A stretch of DNA of 64,000 bases from Bacteroidota bacterium (GTDB taxonomy: Bacteria > Bacteroidota > Bacteroidia > UBA8524), in the NCBI GenBank assembly GCA_008933805.1, contig WBUH01000013.1, positions 1 to 64,000 on the forward strand. The letters are read 5' to 3'. The translations under genes were made by a program, and so were the position numbers. Under the pieces are notes generated by a model. It was not told the DNA's origin, ran no database searches, and saw only the letters and a list, made by a program, of their open reading frames with translations. Shown here in pieces: positions 8,440 to 15,270 of this stretch. The first letter of the stretch is position 1. Every line of letters starts with the position of its first letter.

Positions 8440-8958
8440 CTATTCAATTTCTAAACTATATTCAATGTTCAACTTTCGAAGAATATATAAAATCAAAAGA
8501 ACATTATTTGCGGAGGCAAATTTTTCAATTTTATTTATTTCACAAATTCCATTTAAGTAATTTACTTTAACATCTATTTCCCATCGAAAGTATGGTGCCC
8601 AAGATGACTCTGAAACATCGGATATTCTACGAAAAAGAAAAACTATTGAATCATAACCCTCAGCACTAATTCTTGTTTTTATAATTTTCTCATGGGTATT
8701 TATTACAAAAACAATATCTCTAAAGTGCCAGATTAGCTCTTTGACAAAATACCACAAAAAATACATTAATATAAGGACACATAAAACAGAAATAAATAAA
8801 TTTATTCTATATATAACAACCAAATACAATGAAAATGCAATAAAAATCAAACTACCGGCTAACAAAATCATTGAAATAAGAAATTTATGCTTTCTTTTGG
8901 TAAACGTCATTAACGTCTCCTGGAATTGAATTTTTGTATCAGGCATTTTTACTTCCAT
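8440..8958 (-). CDS. small two-helix membrane protein of unknown function (island gene 3)
   Basis: A 172-residue protein with two adjacent transmembrane helices at about residues 28-48 (FLISMILLAGSLIFIAFSLY) and 52-75 (INLFISVLCVLILMYFLWYF), followed by a ~95-residue cytoplasmic-looking domain. No family recognised. M1 and M5 are both possible starts. It is AT-rich like the rest of the island and sits alone between hairpins R3 and R4. A membrane immunity protein is a reasonable guess from context, no more. Confidence 0.6.
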   Translation of the reverse strand: MEVKMPDTKIQFQETLMTFTKRKHKFLISMILLAGSLIFIAFSLYLVVIYRINLFISVLCVLILMYFLWYFVKELIWHFRDIVFVINTHEKIIKTRISAEGYDSIVFLFRRISDVSESSWAPYFRWEIDVKVNYLNGICEINKIEKFASANNVLLILYILRKLNIEYSLEIE

Positions 8959-9041
8959 ATCAATCCGTTTTAAGTTTTTCTTTTACCTGGTTTTATTTAG
9001 ATCTGTATGGAAGTTATCTAACGCTTTTATTACTGAACCTC

Positions 9042-9136
9042 CCCCCGCTCTCGCAAGTCTGTCTCGTAGGCTGTTTGGCAGCGAATTGTGATAGCGGGGG
9101 ACTTCCATACCTTTTATACAAAGGTGATAATTTGGA
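9042..9136. repeat. island hairpin repeat R4
   Basis: Counterpart of R2, 3' of lipoprotein copy 2. It has the same 15-bp outer arms and tail, but with about five differences from R2 in ~70 bases, some of which weaken the stem (TAGC instead of GAGC in the right arm; CTC instead of CGC inside). Confidence 0.86.
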
Positions 9137-9146
9137 ATATAGCTTA

Positions 9147-9881
9147 TCAACCTGCACCTTTTTGACATATCTCCATAATATTTATTACATGATTACCATA
9201 ATGAGGCCAAATTTGTTTGAACAGAGTAGAATCCGTATCATATCTCCTTCTTTGAAGTCCTCTTAAAACTCTACCATTTTCCGTTTCTTGTAAAGAACAA
9301 CACTCCGCTGCATAACCTATCAAAATGGATATAATATCAAAGTAGTTATCCTGAATATAACTTATCTCCAACCTCCTAAAAGTGCTATCATAAGTTCTCG
9401 CATCCCTTACAAATTTATTACCATAATAAATCCAATCAGATTCACAATTCTTATTAATATACTCCTTTACCTCCAACAGAGCTTTACAATTCTTGTGTTG
9501 TTTAAAAGCCTCCCTAATGTCACTTTTAGAATATACATTAGAAAAAAACTCATACAGTCCAGCATCCAGGTTAACTGAGTCTCTCGGTTTTCTTAAGCCA
9601 AAAATCTTAAAATATTTATAGTTACTTTTATCAAAATCTTCGTAAATGTTTATTGCAATGAGATCTCTCAATACGAAAAACGATGTTATATTTTCGCTTC
9701 TCAGATAATCTAAATAAATAAATGTCTTTAGCGTATCCCCATTTTCTTCGAACCGATAACTTTCACTATACCTGCTGATTGTTTTTGATATTTCTTCGAT
9801 TTCTGCATTTGACTTCCAGTTACATCCGATGAAAATAATCAGAAAAATAATTAACACTTGCTTTCTTAAATAAACCATCAT
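9147..9881 (-). CDS. lipoprotein of unknown function, copy 2 of an identical pair
   Basis: Identical in DNA to 7503-8237: 244 residues, lipoprotein signal with lipobox FIGC, no recognised domain. The two copies lie 1644 bases apart in the same orientation with one other gene between them. Because the copies are indistinguishable, any assembly error or collapse could be hidden here. If both are expressed they only double the dose. The bordering hairpins R4 and R5 are diverged from R2 and R3, so the copies are not one simple perfect tandem duplication. Confidence 0.75.
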   Translation of the reverse strand: MMVYLRKQVLIIFLIIFIGCNWKSNAEIEEISKTISRYSESYRFEENGDTLKTFIYLDYLRSENITSFFVLRDLIAINIYEDFDKSNYKYFKIFGLRKPRDSVNLDAGLYEFFSNVYSKSDIREAFKQHKNCKALLEVKEYINKNCESDWIYYGNKFVRDARTYDSTFRRLEISYIQDNYFDIISILIGYAAECCSLQETENGRVLRGLQRRRYDTDSTLFKQIWPHYGNHVINIMEICQKGAG

Positions 9882-9917
9882 CGCTTTTTTATTAAACTAA
9901 ATAATACTCCCCGTACC

Positions 9918-9962
9918 TCTCGCAAGTCTGTCGCGCAGGCTGTGCAGCAGCGACTTGAGGGA
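9918..9962. repeat. island hairpin repeat R5
   Basis: Outer arms TCTCGCAAGT and ACTTGAGGGA, inner CTGTCGC / GCAGCAG. The right arm is degraded compared with R1 and R3, and the usual tail is replaced by repeat B. It lies 5' of lipoprotein copy 2. Confidence 0.8.
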
Positions 9963-9970
9963 ATACATCT

Positions 9971-10059
9971 ATACAGCCCATCTGTATTGTGAAATTTGTA
10001 GGTACGGATCATATAATGCAAATCACTTTTTCTAAGTTACAAACTTAGTGTATTTGCCC
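9971..10059. repeat. island repeat B, right copy
   Basis: Same orientation as 6362-6446 with scattered substitutions. What follows (10060-10120) is only a weak, rearranged likeness of the hairpin (GTCTCTGTCGCAGTAGAC ... CGGCTTGCGAGG). The two B copies bracket hairpins R1-R5 and the four genes between them. Confidence 0.78.
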
Positions 10060-10184
10060 TATGAGTCTCTGTCGCAGTAGACTGAGCTACCGGCTTGCGA
10101 GGGCGAAAGAAATTATCCAGCGATACCACCTCTGAAAGAGATGGGAAATATCTTTTTATTGTTGACATTACTTAATTAAATTTT

Positions 10185-10556
10185 TTACTTAACCTTAGTA
10201 CCATAAAGAGGGGGCTTTTGCAGGAACTCTTTCCATAATAGTAAAACACTCTTAAACTCTTGAAGAGTATAACTTTCGTAGGGGCCACTACTATAATCTT
10301 TATCATCCCATATTTTACACCCGTAGGGTCTATCTCACAACTTACAAAATCTATTGAAAGCAGGGGGCTTACAAGGGGGGATATTATTTATGCTTTCATC
10401 AACCAAAATAATTAGCTCATCTACATCCTCAATTAAAGGAAGCATGCTCAAGAGTGTGGTAATTCGCCTTTCGCCGTCAGCATATTTTATAATAGTATTA
10501 TTGGGGTTAATAGTACTTTTAAATTTGATACCAAGTTGTACTATAATATTACTCAT
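10185..10556 (-). pseudogene. immunity-like protein gene interrupted by an in-frame TGA
   Basis: The frame from ATG 10556 (MSNIIVQLG) reads 73 residues to a TGA at 10337-10335, then continues in the same frame for 49 more codons to TAA at 10185. The part after the TGA (YTLQEFKSVLLLWKEFLQKPPL) is the same C-terminal motif as in the neighbour at 10592-10945 (INDYKRILEEWINFLKTPPL). One nonsense change in an otherwise open gene of normal length (~123 codons) is the simplest reading. Third gene of a row of three paralogues on the minus strand. Whether the 73-residue product has any function is unknown. Confidence 0.75.
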
Positions 10557-10591
10557 GTTTTTAATCATGAAGATTCTATAAAAAATTATTG

Positions 10592-10945
10592 TTACATTTT
10601 TTGGAAATTCAACGGGGGTGTTTTCAAAAAATTAATCCACTCCTCCAAAATTCTCTTGTAATCATTGATAGGAATTGTATATACATCATTAATCGTTACG
10701 TTTGTTGTAGTAATTTCAACTGATGTGTCATTAAAACTAATCTCCCTTTGATATGCTTGATTCGTTAAGGCTCTATCGATTTCTTTAAGTACTTGCATGA
10801 AATGTCCCTCATCAAATGATCCACTAAGATGATAAGCTATGTCAGCAGCGAGGGTTGCGTCAGGAGCGAAGCATTGCTTATAATTTTTACCATTTGTAAT
10901 AACATTACTAAAAGCTAAATTGTATTGTTTGATAATTGTGTTCAT
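10592..10945 (-). CDS. immunity-like small protein, paralogue 2
   Basis: A soluble 117-residue protein with no signal. Its C-terminal motif, a short strand then D-Y-K-x-I-L-x-x-W-x-x-F-L-x-x-P-P-L, is shared with the two neighbouring genes. This kind of ending is frequent in small immunity proteins kept next to contact-dependent toxins in Bacteroidota, but I cannot name the family, and no toxin is in the window. Its ATG overlaps the stop of the upstream gene (ATGA, 10942-10945), so translation is probably coupled. The gap to the broken third paralogue is about 35 bases. Confidence 0.65.
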   Translation of the reverse strand: MNTIIKQYNLAFSNVITNGKNYKQCFAPDATLAADIAYHLSGSFDEGHFMQVLKEIDRALTNQAYQREISFNDTSVEITTTNVTINDVYTIPINDYKRILEEWINFLKTPPLNFQKM

Positions 10946-11313
10946 ATTTTATTTATAAACGACATCCACTCTAAAACAATTTTTTCGAAATCATCCGTAG
11001 GTAATTGTTCATCTGGAAAAGACCAAGAACCCCCTTTATCTGTATATACAAATTTTGTATTATTGATGTCAATGTAGGCTATAATACCAGTGTCGGATGA
11101 TATTTGAATATATATCTTCGCAATAGTTATTGTATTAGTTTTAACTGAATCAATTTGATTAATAATAAATTCTTGAATGTCATCTCCGAGTATATAATCA
11201 CTCAAAAACTGACACAAAGTGGGTTTTAATTTGCTTTCACAAAAACTAAAATTTATGCCGCTGACAATTTTTTTATAAAAATTAACTTGATACTGTTTTA
11301 ATATATTACTCAT
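10942..11313 (-). CDS. immunity-like small protein, paralogue 1
   Basis: A soluble 123-residue protein (MSNILKQYQVNFYKKIVSG ...) ending in PTDDFEKIVLEWMSFINKI, the same C-terminal motif as the next two genes. The frame can be extended to 11463, but that extension is translated hairpin R7, and alignment with the paralogues (MSNII, MNTII) puts the start at ATG 11313. First gene of the three-gene run; overlaps the next by 4 bases (ATGA). Function is inferred from context only: a candidate cytoplasmic immunity protein. Confidence 0.65.
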   Translation of the reverse strand: MSNILKQYQVNFYKKIVSGINFSFCESKLKPTLCQFLSDYILGDDIQEFIINQIDSVKTNTITIAKIYIQISSDTGIIAYIDINNTKFVYTDKGGSWSFPDEQLPTDDFEKIVLEWMSFINKI

Positions 11314-11410
11314 AAATTTCCTATTGATTAAAGTTTGGAAGCAATGGATATGACATAATGTCTTCAACACCATTAACATATAGTATTTTAAATATGCAAA
11401 ATGCCCCCGC

Positions 11411-11502
11411 TCTCGCAAGTCTGTCGCGCAGGCTGTGCGGCAGCGACTTGGGAGAATCAACACAATAAGTTACAAACTTATTCTTTCCGTGTAAAGTAAA
11501 AT
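11411..11502. repeat. island hairpin repeat R7
   Basis: Arms TCTCGCAAGT / ACTTGGGAGA with the standard inner stem and loop (11411-11455), preceded by CCCCCGC as in R2 and R4. The tail (AATAAGTTACAAACTTATTC ... GTAAAGTAAAAT) is related to that of R1/R3 and marks the right edge of the island. Confidence 0.83.
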
Positions 11503-11549
11503 TTTGTTTGAAGAGATGTTGTTAAAACGCTGCACCAGCACAAATAAAA

Positions 11550-11580
11550 AAGCCTTTCGAGAATTTCTTCTGAAAGGCTT
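11550..11580 (-). terminator. terminator downstream of tRNA-Phe
   Basis: The 9-bp stem AAGCCTTTC / GAAAGGCTT with a 13-base loop is followed on the minus strand by a T run. It lies 11 bases beyond the tRNA 3' end. Confidence 0.85.
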
Positions 11581-11591
11581 GTCTTTGTTTG

Positions 11592-11664
11592 TGGTACCAG
11601 CCGGGATCGAACCAGCGACACAAGGATTTTCAGTCCTTTGCTCTACCAACTGAGCTATGGTACC
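11592..11664 (-). tRNA. tRNA-Phe, anticodon GAA
   Basis: 73-base cloverleaf on the minus strand: acceptor GGTACCA / TGGTACC, D stem with AGCTCAGTTGGTAGAGC, anticodon loop CTGAAAA, T loop TTCGATC; CCA not encoded. Its 3' end points to the hairpin island. Confidence 0.97.
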
Positions 11665-11679
11665 TTTTTTTGGGGAGTG

Positions 11680-11708
11680 CAAATGTAAGTGTTTTTTCAA
11701 AGTTGCAA
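11680..11708 (-). promoter_or_regulatory. promoter of tRNA-Phe
   Basis: On the minus strand TTG (11708-11706) and TACATTTG (11687-11680) are 18 bases apart, matching TTG-N19-TAnnTTTG within one base, 15 bases before the tRNA. Confidence 0.65.
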
Positions 11709-11771
11709 AACATTTTTTTGCTTACTGCTTTTTTATCATCTTTGAAGTCGGTACCAACCGCGTAAATCCTT

Positions 11772-13058
11772 ATGCAAATTGTTTCGCAACTTATTTTTGC
11801 CCTTGCCCTTGGTGCAGCTATATATACGTTTTGGCGCAACGTAAGTAAAATACGCCGCAACATTTTATTGGGCAAACCATTAGACCGCACTGATAATCAG
11901 CGGGAAAGAATTACCACTATGCTTAAGGTGGCCTTTGGCCAAAGCAAAATGGTAACCCGTCCCTTGGCAGGCATCATGCACTTGTTTGTTTACATAGGCT
12001 TTGTGCTGATAAACATTGAAGTGCTAGAAATTATCATCGATGGGCTTGCAGGTACTCACCGTGTTTTAATGGAACCCTTCGGTGCCGTGTACACAGCTGC
12101 CATTGCCTTCTTCGAGATTTTAGGCGCATTGGTATTGATTGGCTGCGTGGTATTTCTTATCCGCAGGTATAGCGGCAAAGTACCCCGCTTGAATATGCGC
12201 GAGCTTGACGGATGGCCGTTTAAAGATGCCACTTACATATTAGCAATTGAGATTGTATTAATGCTGGCTTTGTTTGTAATGAATGCTGCTGACACCCATT
12301 TTCAGGCACACAGCTCAATGCCCATAAGCGGACTAATAGCCCCGCTATTTGCCAATATGGATGCCGGAACAGCTGCCGGAATTGAGCGCGCCGCATGGTG
12401 GTTTCACATTTTAGGAATATTTGTTTTCTTAAACTATCTGCCCTACTCAAAACACTTTCACATTATACTGGCATTCCCAAACACCTACTTTTCACAACTT
12501 ACTCCAAAGGGTCAATTCACCAACATGGAATCAGTAACTACCGAAGTTAAACTGATGATGGACCCTTCGGCGGCACCTCCTGATAATTACGAACCTCCTA
12601 CAAGTTTTGGTGTAAAGGACGTTACCGACCTGCATTGGAAAAATCTGATGGATGCCTATAGCTGCACCGAGTGCGGACGTTGCACATCAGTTTGTCCGGC
12701 AAATGTTACAGGTAAATTGCTTTCTCCACGCAAGGTGATGATGGACACTCGCGACCGCTTGGAAGAGGTAGGCAAAAACATTGATAAAAACGGGCAGTTT
12801 GAAGACGATGGTAAAAACCTGCACAGTTATATCAGCGAAGAGGAACTTTGGGCTTGCACCACTTGCAATGCTTGTGCTGAGGCTTGCCCCGTAAACATTA
12901 ACCCTGTTGAGATTATTTACGGTATGCGCCAGTATTTAGTGATGGAAAAATCACAAGCGCCTACCGAACTGAACGGTATGTTTACCAATCTTGAAAACAA
13001 CGGTGCTCCTTGGCAGTTCTCACCATCTGACAGAGCTAACTGGACACAGGAAGTATAA
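11772..13058 (+). CDS. membrane iron-sulfur protein, HdrD/NarI-like electron carrier
   Basis: 428 residues. The first ~240 hold five to six transmembrane helices resembling the gamma subunit (cytochrome b) part of nitrate reductase/HdrE-like proteins. The C-terminal part has two [4Fe-4S] motifs, CTECGRCTSVCP (from about residue 298) and CTTCNACAEACP (about 362). Such proteins pass electrons between the membrane quinone pool and a soluble cysteine-rich partner. The partner is almost certainly the 13425-14216 gene, which carries the CCG domains that complete an HdrD-type subunit. The physiological substrate is not known. The ATG at 11772 gives a short N-terminus before helix 1. Confidence 0.85.
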   Translation: MQIVSQLIFALALGAAIYTFWRNVSKIRRNILLGKPLDRTDNQRERITTMLKVAFGQSKMVTRPLAGIMHLFVYIGFVLINIEVLEIIIDGLAGTHRVLMEPFGAVYTAAIAFFEILGALVLIGCVVFLIRRYSGKVPRLNMRELDGWPFKDATYILAIEIVLMLALFVMNAADTHFQAHSSMPISGLIAPLFANMDAGTAAGIERAAWWFHILGIFVFLNYLPYSKHFHIILAFPNTYFSQLTPKGQFTNMESVTTEVKLMMDPSAAPPDNYEPPTSFGVKDVTDLHWKNLMDAYSCTECGRCTSVCPANVTGKLLSPRKVMMDTRDRLEEVGKNIDKNGQFEDDGKNLHSYISEEELWACTTCNACAEACPVNINPVEIIYGMRQYLVMEKSQAPTELNGMFTNLENNGAPWQFSPSDRANWTQEV

Positions 13059-13060
13059 AC

Positions 13061-13417
13061 ATGAAAGCTCAACTGTATATATTATCAGTACTCTGTGCTT
13101 TTGTTTTCTTTTCATGCAAGAAAGAAAACGAAAACGCCACAGTTTGGTATTATTACAGCGAGTTAGATTGCAACCTTACTCCATTTATAGTTTCCAATGA
13201 TTCATTGCAGAATTTTGAAAACTGTAAAGGTTTCTTACAAAACAACGGCATAGAGGTTTTAAACGGCTATCCGCGCAACCACGGCCCGGGGCGTGCAATA
13301 CTTGCCTGCGGTGGCCCGCGCCATTTTGGGTTTACCCATTATGTGCTGATACATAAAAAAGATATTGACAAAGCGGTTTCATTAAAGCTACAGCCAATGG
13401 CTGAGAGCGATTTATAA
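13061..13417 (+). CDS. small lipoprotein between two Fe-S genes
   Basis: A 118-residue protein with a lipoprotein signal (MKAQLYILSVLCAFVFFSCKK, lipobox cysteine at 19). The mature part has two further cysteines and a GPGRAILACGGPRHFGF stretch; no family recognised. It begins two bases after the stop of the HdrD-like gene and ends 7 bases before the HdrB-like gene, so it is transcribed with both. Its insertion between two genes that are normally adjacent is notable. Confidence 0.75.
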   Translation: MKAQLYILSVLCAFVFFSCKKENENATVWYYYSELDCNLTPFIVSNDSLQNFENCKGFLQNNGIEVLNGYPRNHGPGRAILACGGPRHFGFTHYVLIHKKDIDKAVSLKLQPMAESDL

Positions 13418-13424
13418 TAGAGAT

Positions 13425-14216
13425 ATGAGCGAACCAATACAAGTGAAAACGATGGCCGAAATGGCCGCAATGGGCCAAGCACCCGAAGTATTGTTTTGGG
13501 TGGGTTGTGCCGGAAGTTTTGACGAGCGTGCCCAAAAAGTAACCAAGGCATTTGCCAAACTGCTGCACCATGCAGGTGTAAAGTTTGCAATACTTGGCCA
13601 AGAAGAAACCTGCACTGGCGACCCTGCCAAACGTGCCGGTAACGAGTTTTTGTTTCAAATGCAGGCAATGACCAATATTGCTACGCTTGAGGCTTACGGA
13701 GTGAAAAAAATTGTTACTGCATGTCCGCATTGTTTCAATACCCTTAAAAACGAATACCCTTCGTTGGGCGGAAACTACGAGGTAATGCACCATACATCGT
13801 TTTTGCAAGCCCTTATTAATGAAGGCAGACTTACTATTGAAGGCGGTTTGTACAAGGGCAAAAAAGTTACTTACCACGACAGCTGTTACCTTGGCCGTGC
13901 CAACGGCATATACGAAGCTCCGCGCAGTTTGCTGGAGAAACTGGATGCCGAACTGATAGAAATGAAACGTTGCCGAACCAACGGTCTTTGCTGTGGTGCA
14001 GGCGGCGCACAGATGTTTAAAGAAGCAGAAAACGGCAATAAAGAGGTGAATATTGAGCGAACGGAAGATGTATTAGAAACCAAAGCAAGCGTAGTTGCTT
14101 CTGCTTGTCCGTTTTGTATGACAATGCTTCGTGATGGCGTGAAACACGCTGAAAAAGAAGCTGATATACAGGTATTAGATATTGCCGAACTGATTGCACA
14201 AGCAAAAGATTTATAA
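13425..14216 (+). CDS. HdrB-like (Fe-S)-binding protein with two CCG domains
   Basis: 263 residues, soluble. It contains two cysteine-rich CCG-type domains: first WVGCAGS ... ACPHCFN near residues 25 and 105, then HDSCYLGRANGIYEAPR, NGLCCGAGGAQM and ASACPFCMTML in the C-terminal half. This is the pattern of the HdrB/GlcF/LutA group, which binds an unusual [4Fe-4S] cluster and takes part in two-electron redox chemistry. Together with the upstream membrane Fe-S protein it would form an HdrDE-like membrane redox complex. The substrate cannot be deduced. Confidence 0.87.
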   Translation: MSEPIQVKTMAEMAAMGQAPEVLFWVGCAGSFDERAQKVTKAFAKLLHHAGVKFAILGQEETCTGDPAKRAGNEFLFQMQAMTNIATLEAYGVKKIVTACPHCFNTLKNEYPSLGGNYEVMHHTSFLQALINEGRLTIEGGLYKGKKVTYHDSCYLGRANGIYEAPRSLLEKLDAELIEMKRCRTNGLCCGAGGAQMFKEAENGNKEVNIERTEDVLETKASVVASACPFCMTMLRDGVKHAEKEADIQVLDIAELIAQAKDL

Positions 14217-14257
14217 AATCTTTTTAGGCGGCAACACCGTAAGTATCATCATTACTT

Positions 14258-14974
14258 ATGAGAGTGAGCCACCACATACCGAATTTTCTTTTACTTGTTT
14301 TAAAAAACAGTATCCTCTGCTTTTGTGCAGTGTTTTCTGCTTGCAGTGATGGTGACAGTAACTATGTTATCCCCCAAACCACAGATACATTGGTAAAAAA
14401 ACCTGTTGCTGATGCTGCACAACTGCAAATGGAACCGATAAACGCATCAGCACTGAAACCAAAGCCTACCCCGGATTCATTACAAGGTTTTATAAAGTAT
14501 ATTATCCCTAAAGGGGCGCAATTCAGCCAACAGAACACGCCTACTTTGGTAAACGAAGACAGTTTGGTGTTTGAGGTAATTTTTGACAGCTCTGCCATTT
14601 ACACAACGGTTGAGCCTGAAAACCAAGCCGACATTAACAAACTATTCGGGTTTAGCGATTGCAGCACACTGCATCATGAAAACAGTGCCCGCTTTGGCTG
14701 GAGGTATTACCAAAACAAGCTCGAGCTGCTTGCCTATTGTTACAGCAATGCAGCATTGGCTTTTAAGTCCGTAAGCAGTATTCAAATCAATAAAAAATAT
14801 ACCTGCACCATAGTTGCTAAAGCAACTGAGTATGTTTTTTACCTTGAGGGAAAGAATCCGATAAGTATGCAGCGCGGATGTGCTGAAGGATTGCAGTTCC
14901 GTTTGTACCCTTATTTTGGCGGCACAGAAGCTGCCCCACACGAGGTTTCTATTCTTATAAAAAAAATCCACTAA
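14258..14974 (+). CDS. lipoprotein of unknown function
   Basis: 238 residues with a lipoprotein signal ending FSACSDG (lipobox cysteine near residue 29). The following ~60 residues are Pro/Lys/Thr-rich linker, then a compact domain with a jelly-roll-like strand pattern (DSLVFEVIFDSSAIYTTV; FRLYPYFGGTEAAPHEVSI) that could bind carbohydrate, but I cannot assign a family. It follows the Fe-S gene by 41 bases and is probably the last gene of that operon. Confidence 0.7.
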   Translation: MRVSHHIPNFLLLVLKNSILCFCAVFSACSDGDSNYVIPQTTDTLVKKPVADAAQLQMEPINASALKPKPTPDSLQGFIKYIIPKGAQFSQQNTPTLVNEDSLVFEVIFDSSAIYTTVEPENQADINKLFGFSDCSTLHHENSARFGWRYYQNKLELLAYCYSNAALAFKSVSSIQINKKYTCTIVAKATEYVFYLEGKNPISMQRGCAEGLQFRLYPYFGGTEAAPHEVSILIKKIH

Positions 14975-15107
14975 GTAATGGGTTGCATCTAAAAAGAACC
15001 CATAACACTTATAGAGTTTCCACACTACTTGGCCATATTGCCATCAAGGATGATAATAGTGAGTATCAACATTAGTCTGAATATAAAACTTAGGACTTTA
15101 AGAGTAA

Positions 15108-15138
15108 CGTTCCGAATGGTTTAAAACCATTCGGAACG
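15108..15138. terminator. perfect 15-bp inverted repeat between convergent genes
   Basis: CGTTCCGAATGGTTT and its exact complement are separated by one base. It lies in the middle of the 296-base gap between the convergent genes ending at 14974 and 15271. Without a T run on either side it is not a textbook terminator, though its position fits a two-way stop; a protein-binding site is the alternative. Confidence 0.5.
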
Positions 15139-15270
15139 AACCATTACAAAAGATTCGGCTTTATGCCCGTGGGTGTGGTAGTTATGAGCGTGTCGCTATT
15201 GAGTCAGCACCTCCCCTATTTGCTGAGCAAATTAATGCTTGCACCCCTCCTGTTTAATACTCACGCAAAT

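Larger units (their letters stand above)
6185..11503. mobile_element. accessory island: array of hairpin-separated small genes
   Basis: Seen: a stretch clearly richer in A+T than its neighbours, holding at least seven small genes, all on the minus strand, with a conserved long-hairpin repeat after most of them (6452, 7397, 8274, 9042, 9918, 11411). One gene-plus-hairpin unit is duplicated. No transposase or integrase is in the stretch. The right end lies about 90 bases from the 3' end of tRNA-Phe. The organisation (one gene per unit, shared intergenic repeat, immunity-like products) recalls orphan immunity-gene arrays such as the acquired interbacterial defence clusters of Bacteroidales; that comparison is inference. 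Confidence 0.6.

Noticed and set aside
10335-10337. TGA read as selenocysteine or by programmed readthrough
   Set aside because: No conserved Cys position or stem-loop supports it, and the gene lies in a decaying accessory island; a nonsense mutation is simpler.
6452-11455. Integron-type attC array
   Set aside because: The palindromes separate single genes as attC sites do, but I find no GTTRRRY/RYYYAAC core pair at their ends, and no tyrosine integrase of integron type is in the window.
6452-11455. CRISPR array
   Set aside because: The repeats are 0.6-1.5 kb apart with genes between them, not with 25-45-base spacers, and no cas genes are present.
11314-11463. N-terminal extension of the 10942-11313 protein
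   Set aside because: These 50 residues are translated hairpin R7 and spacer; the paralogues start at MSN/MNT, so ATG 11313 is the start.
11470-11890. Two minus-strand frames (76 and 86 residues) across tRNA-Phe
   Set aside because: They are translations of the tRNA and of antisense to the Fe-S gene start.
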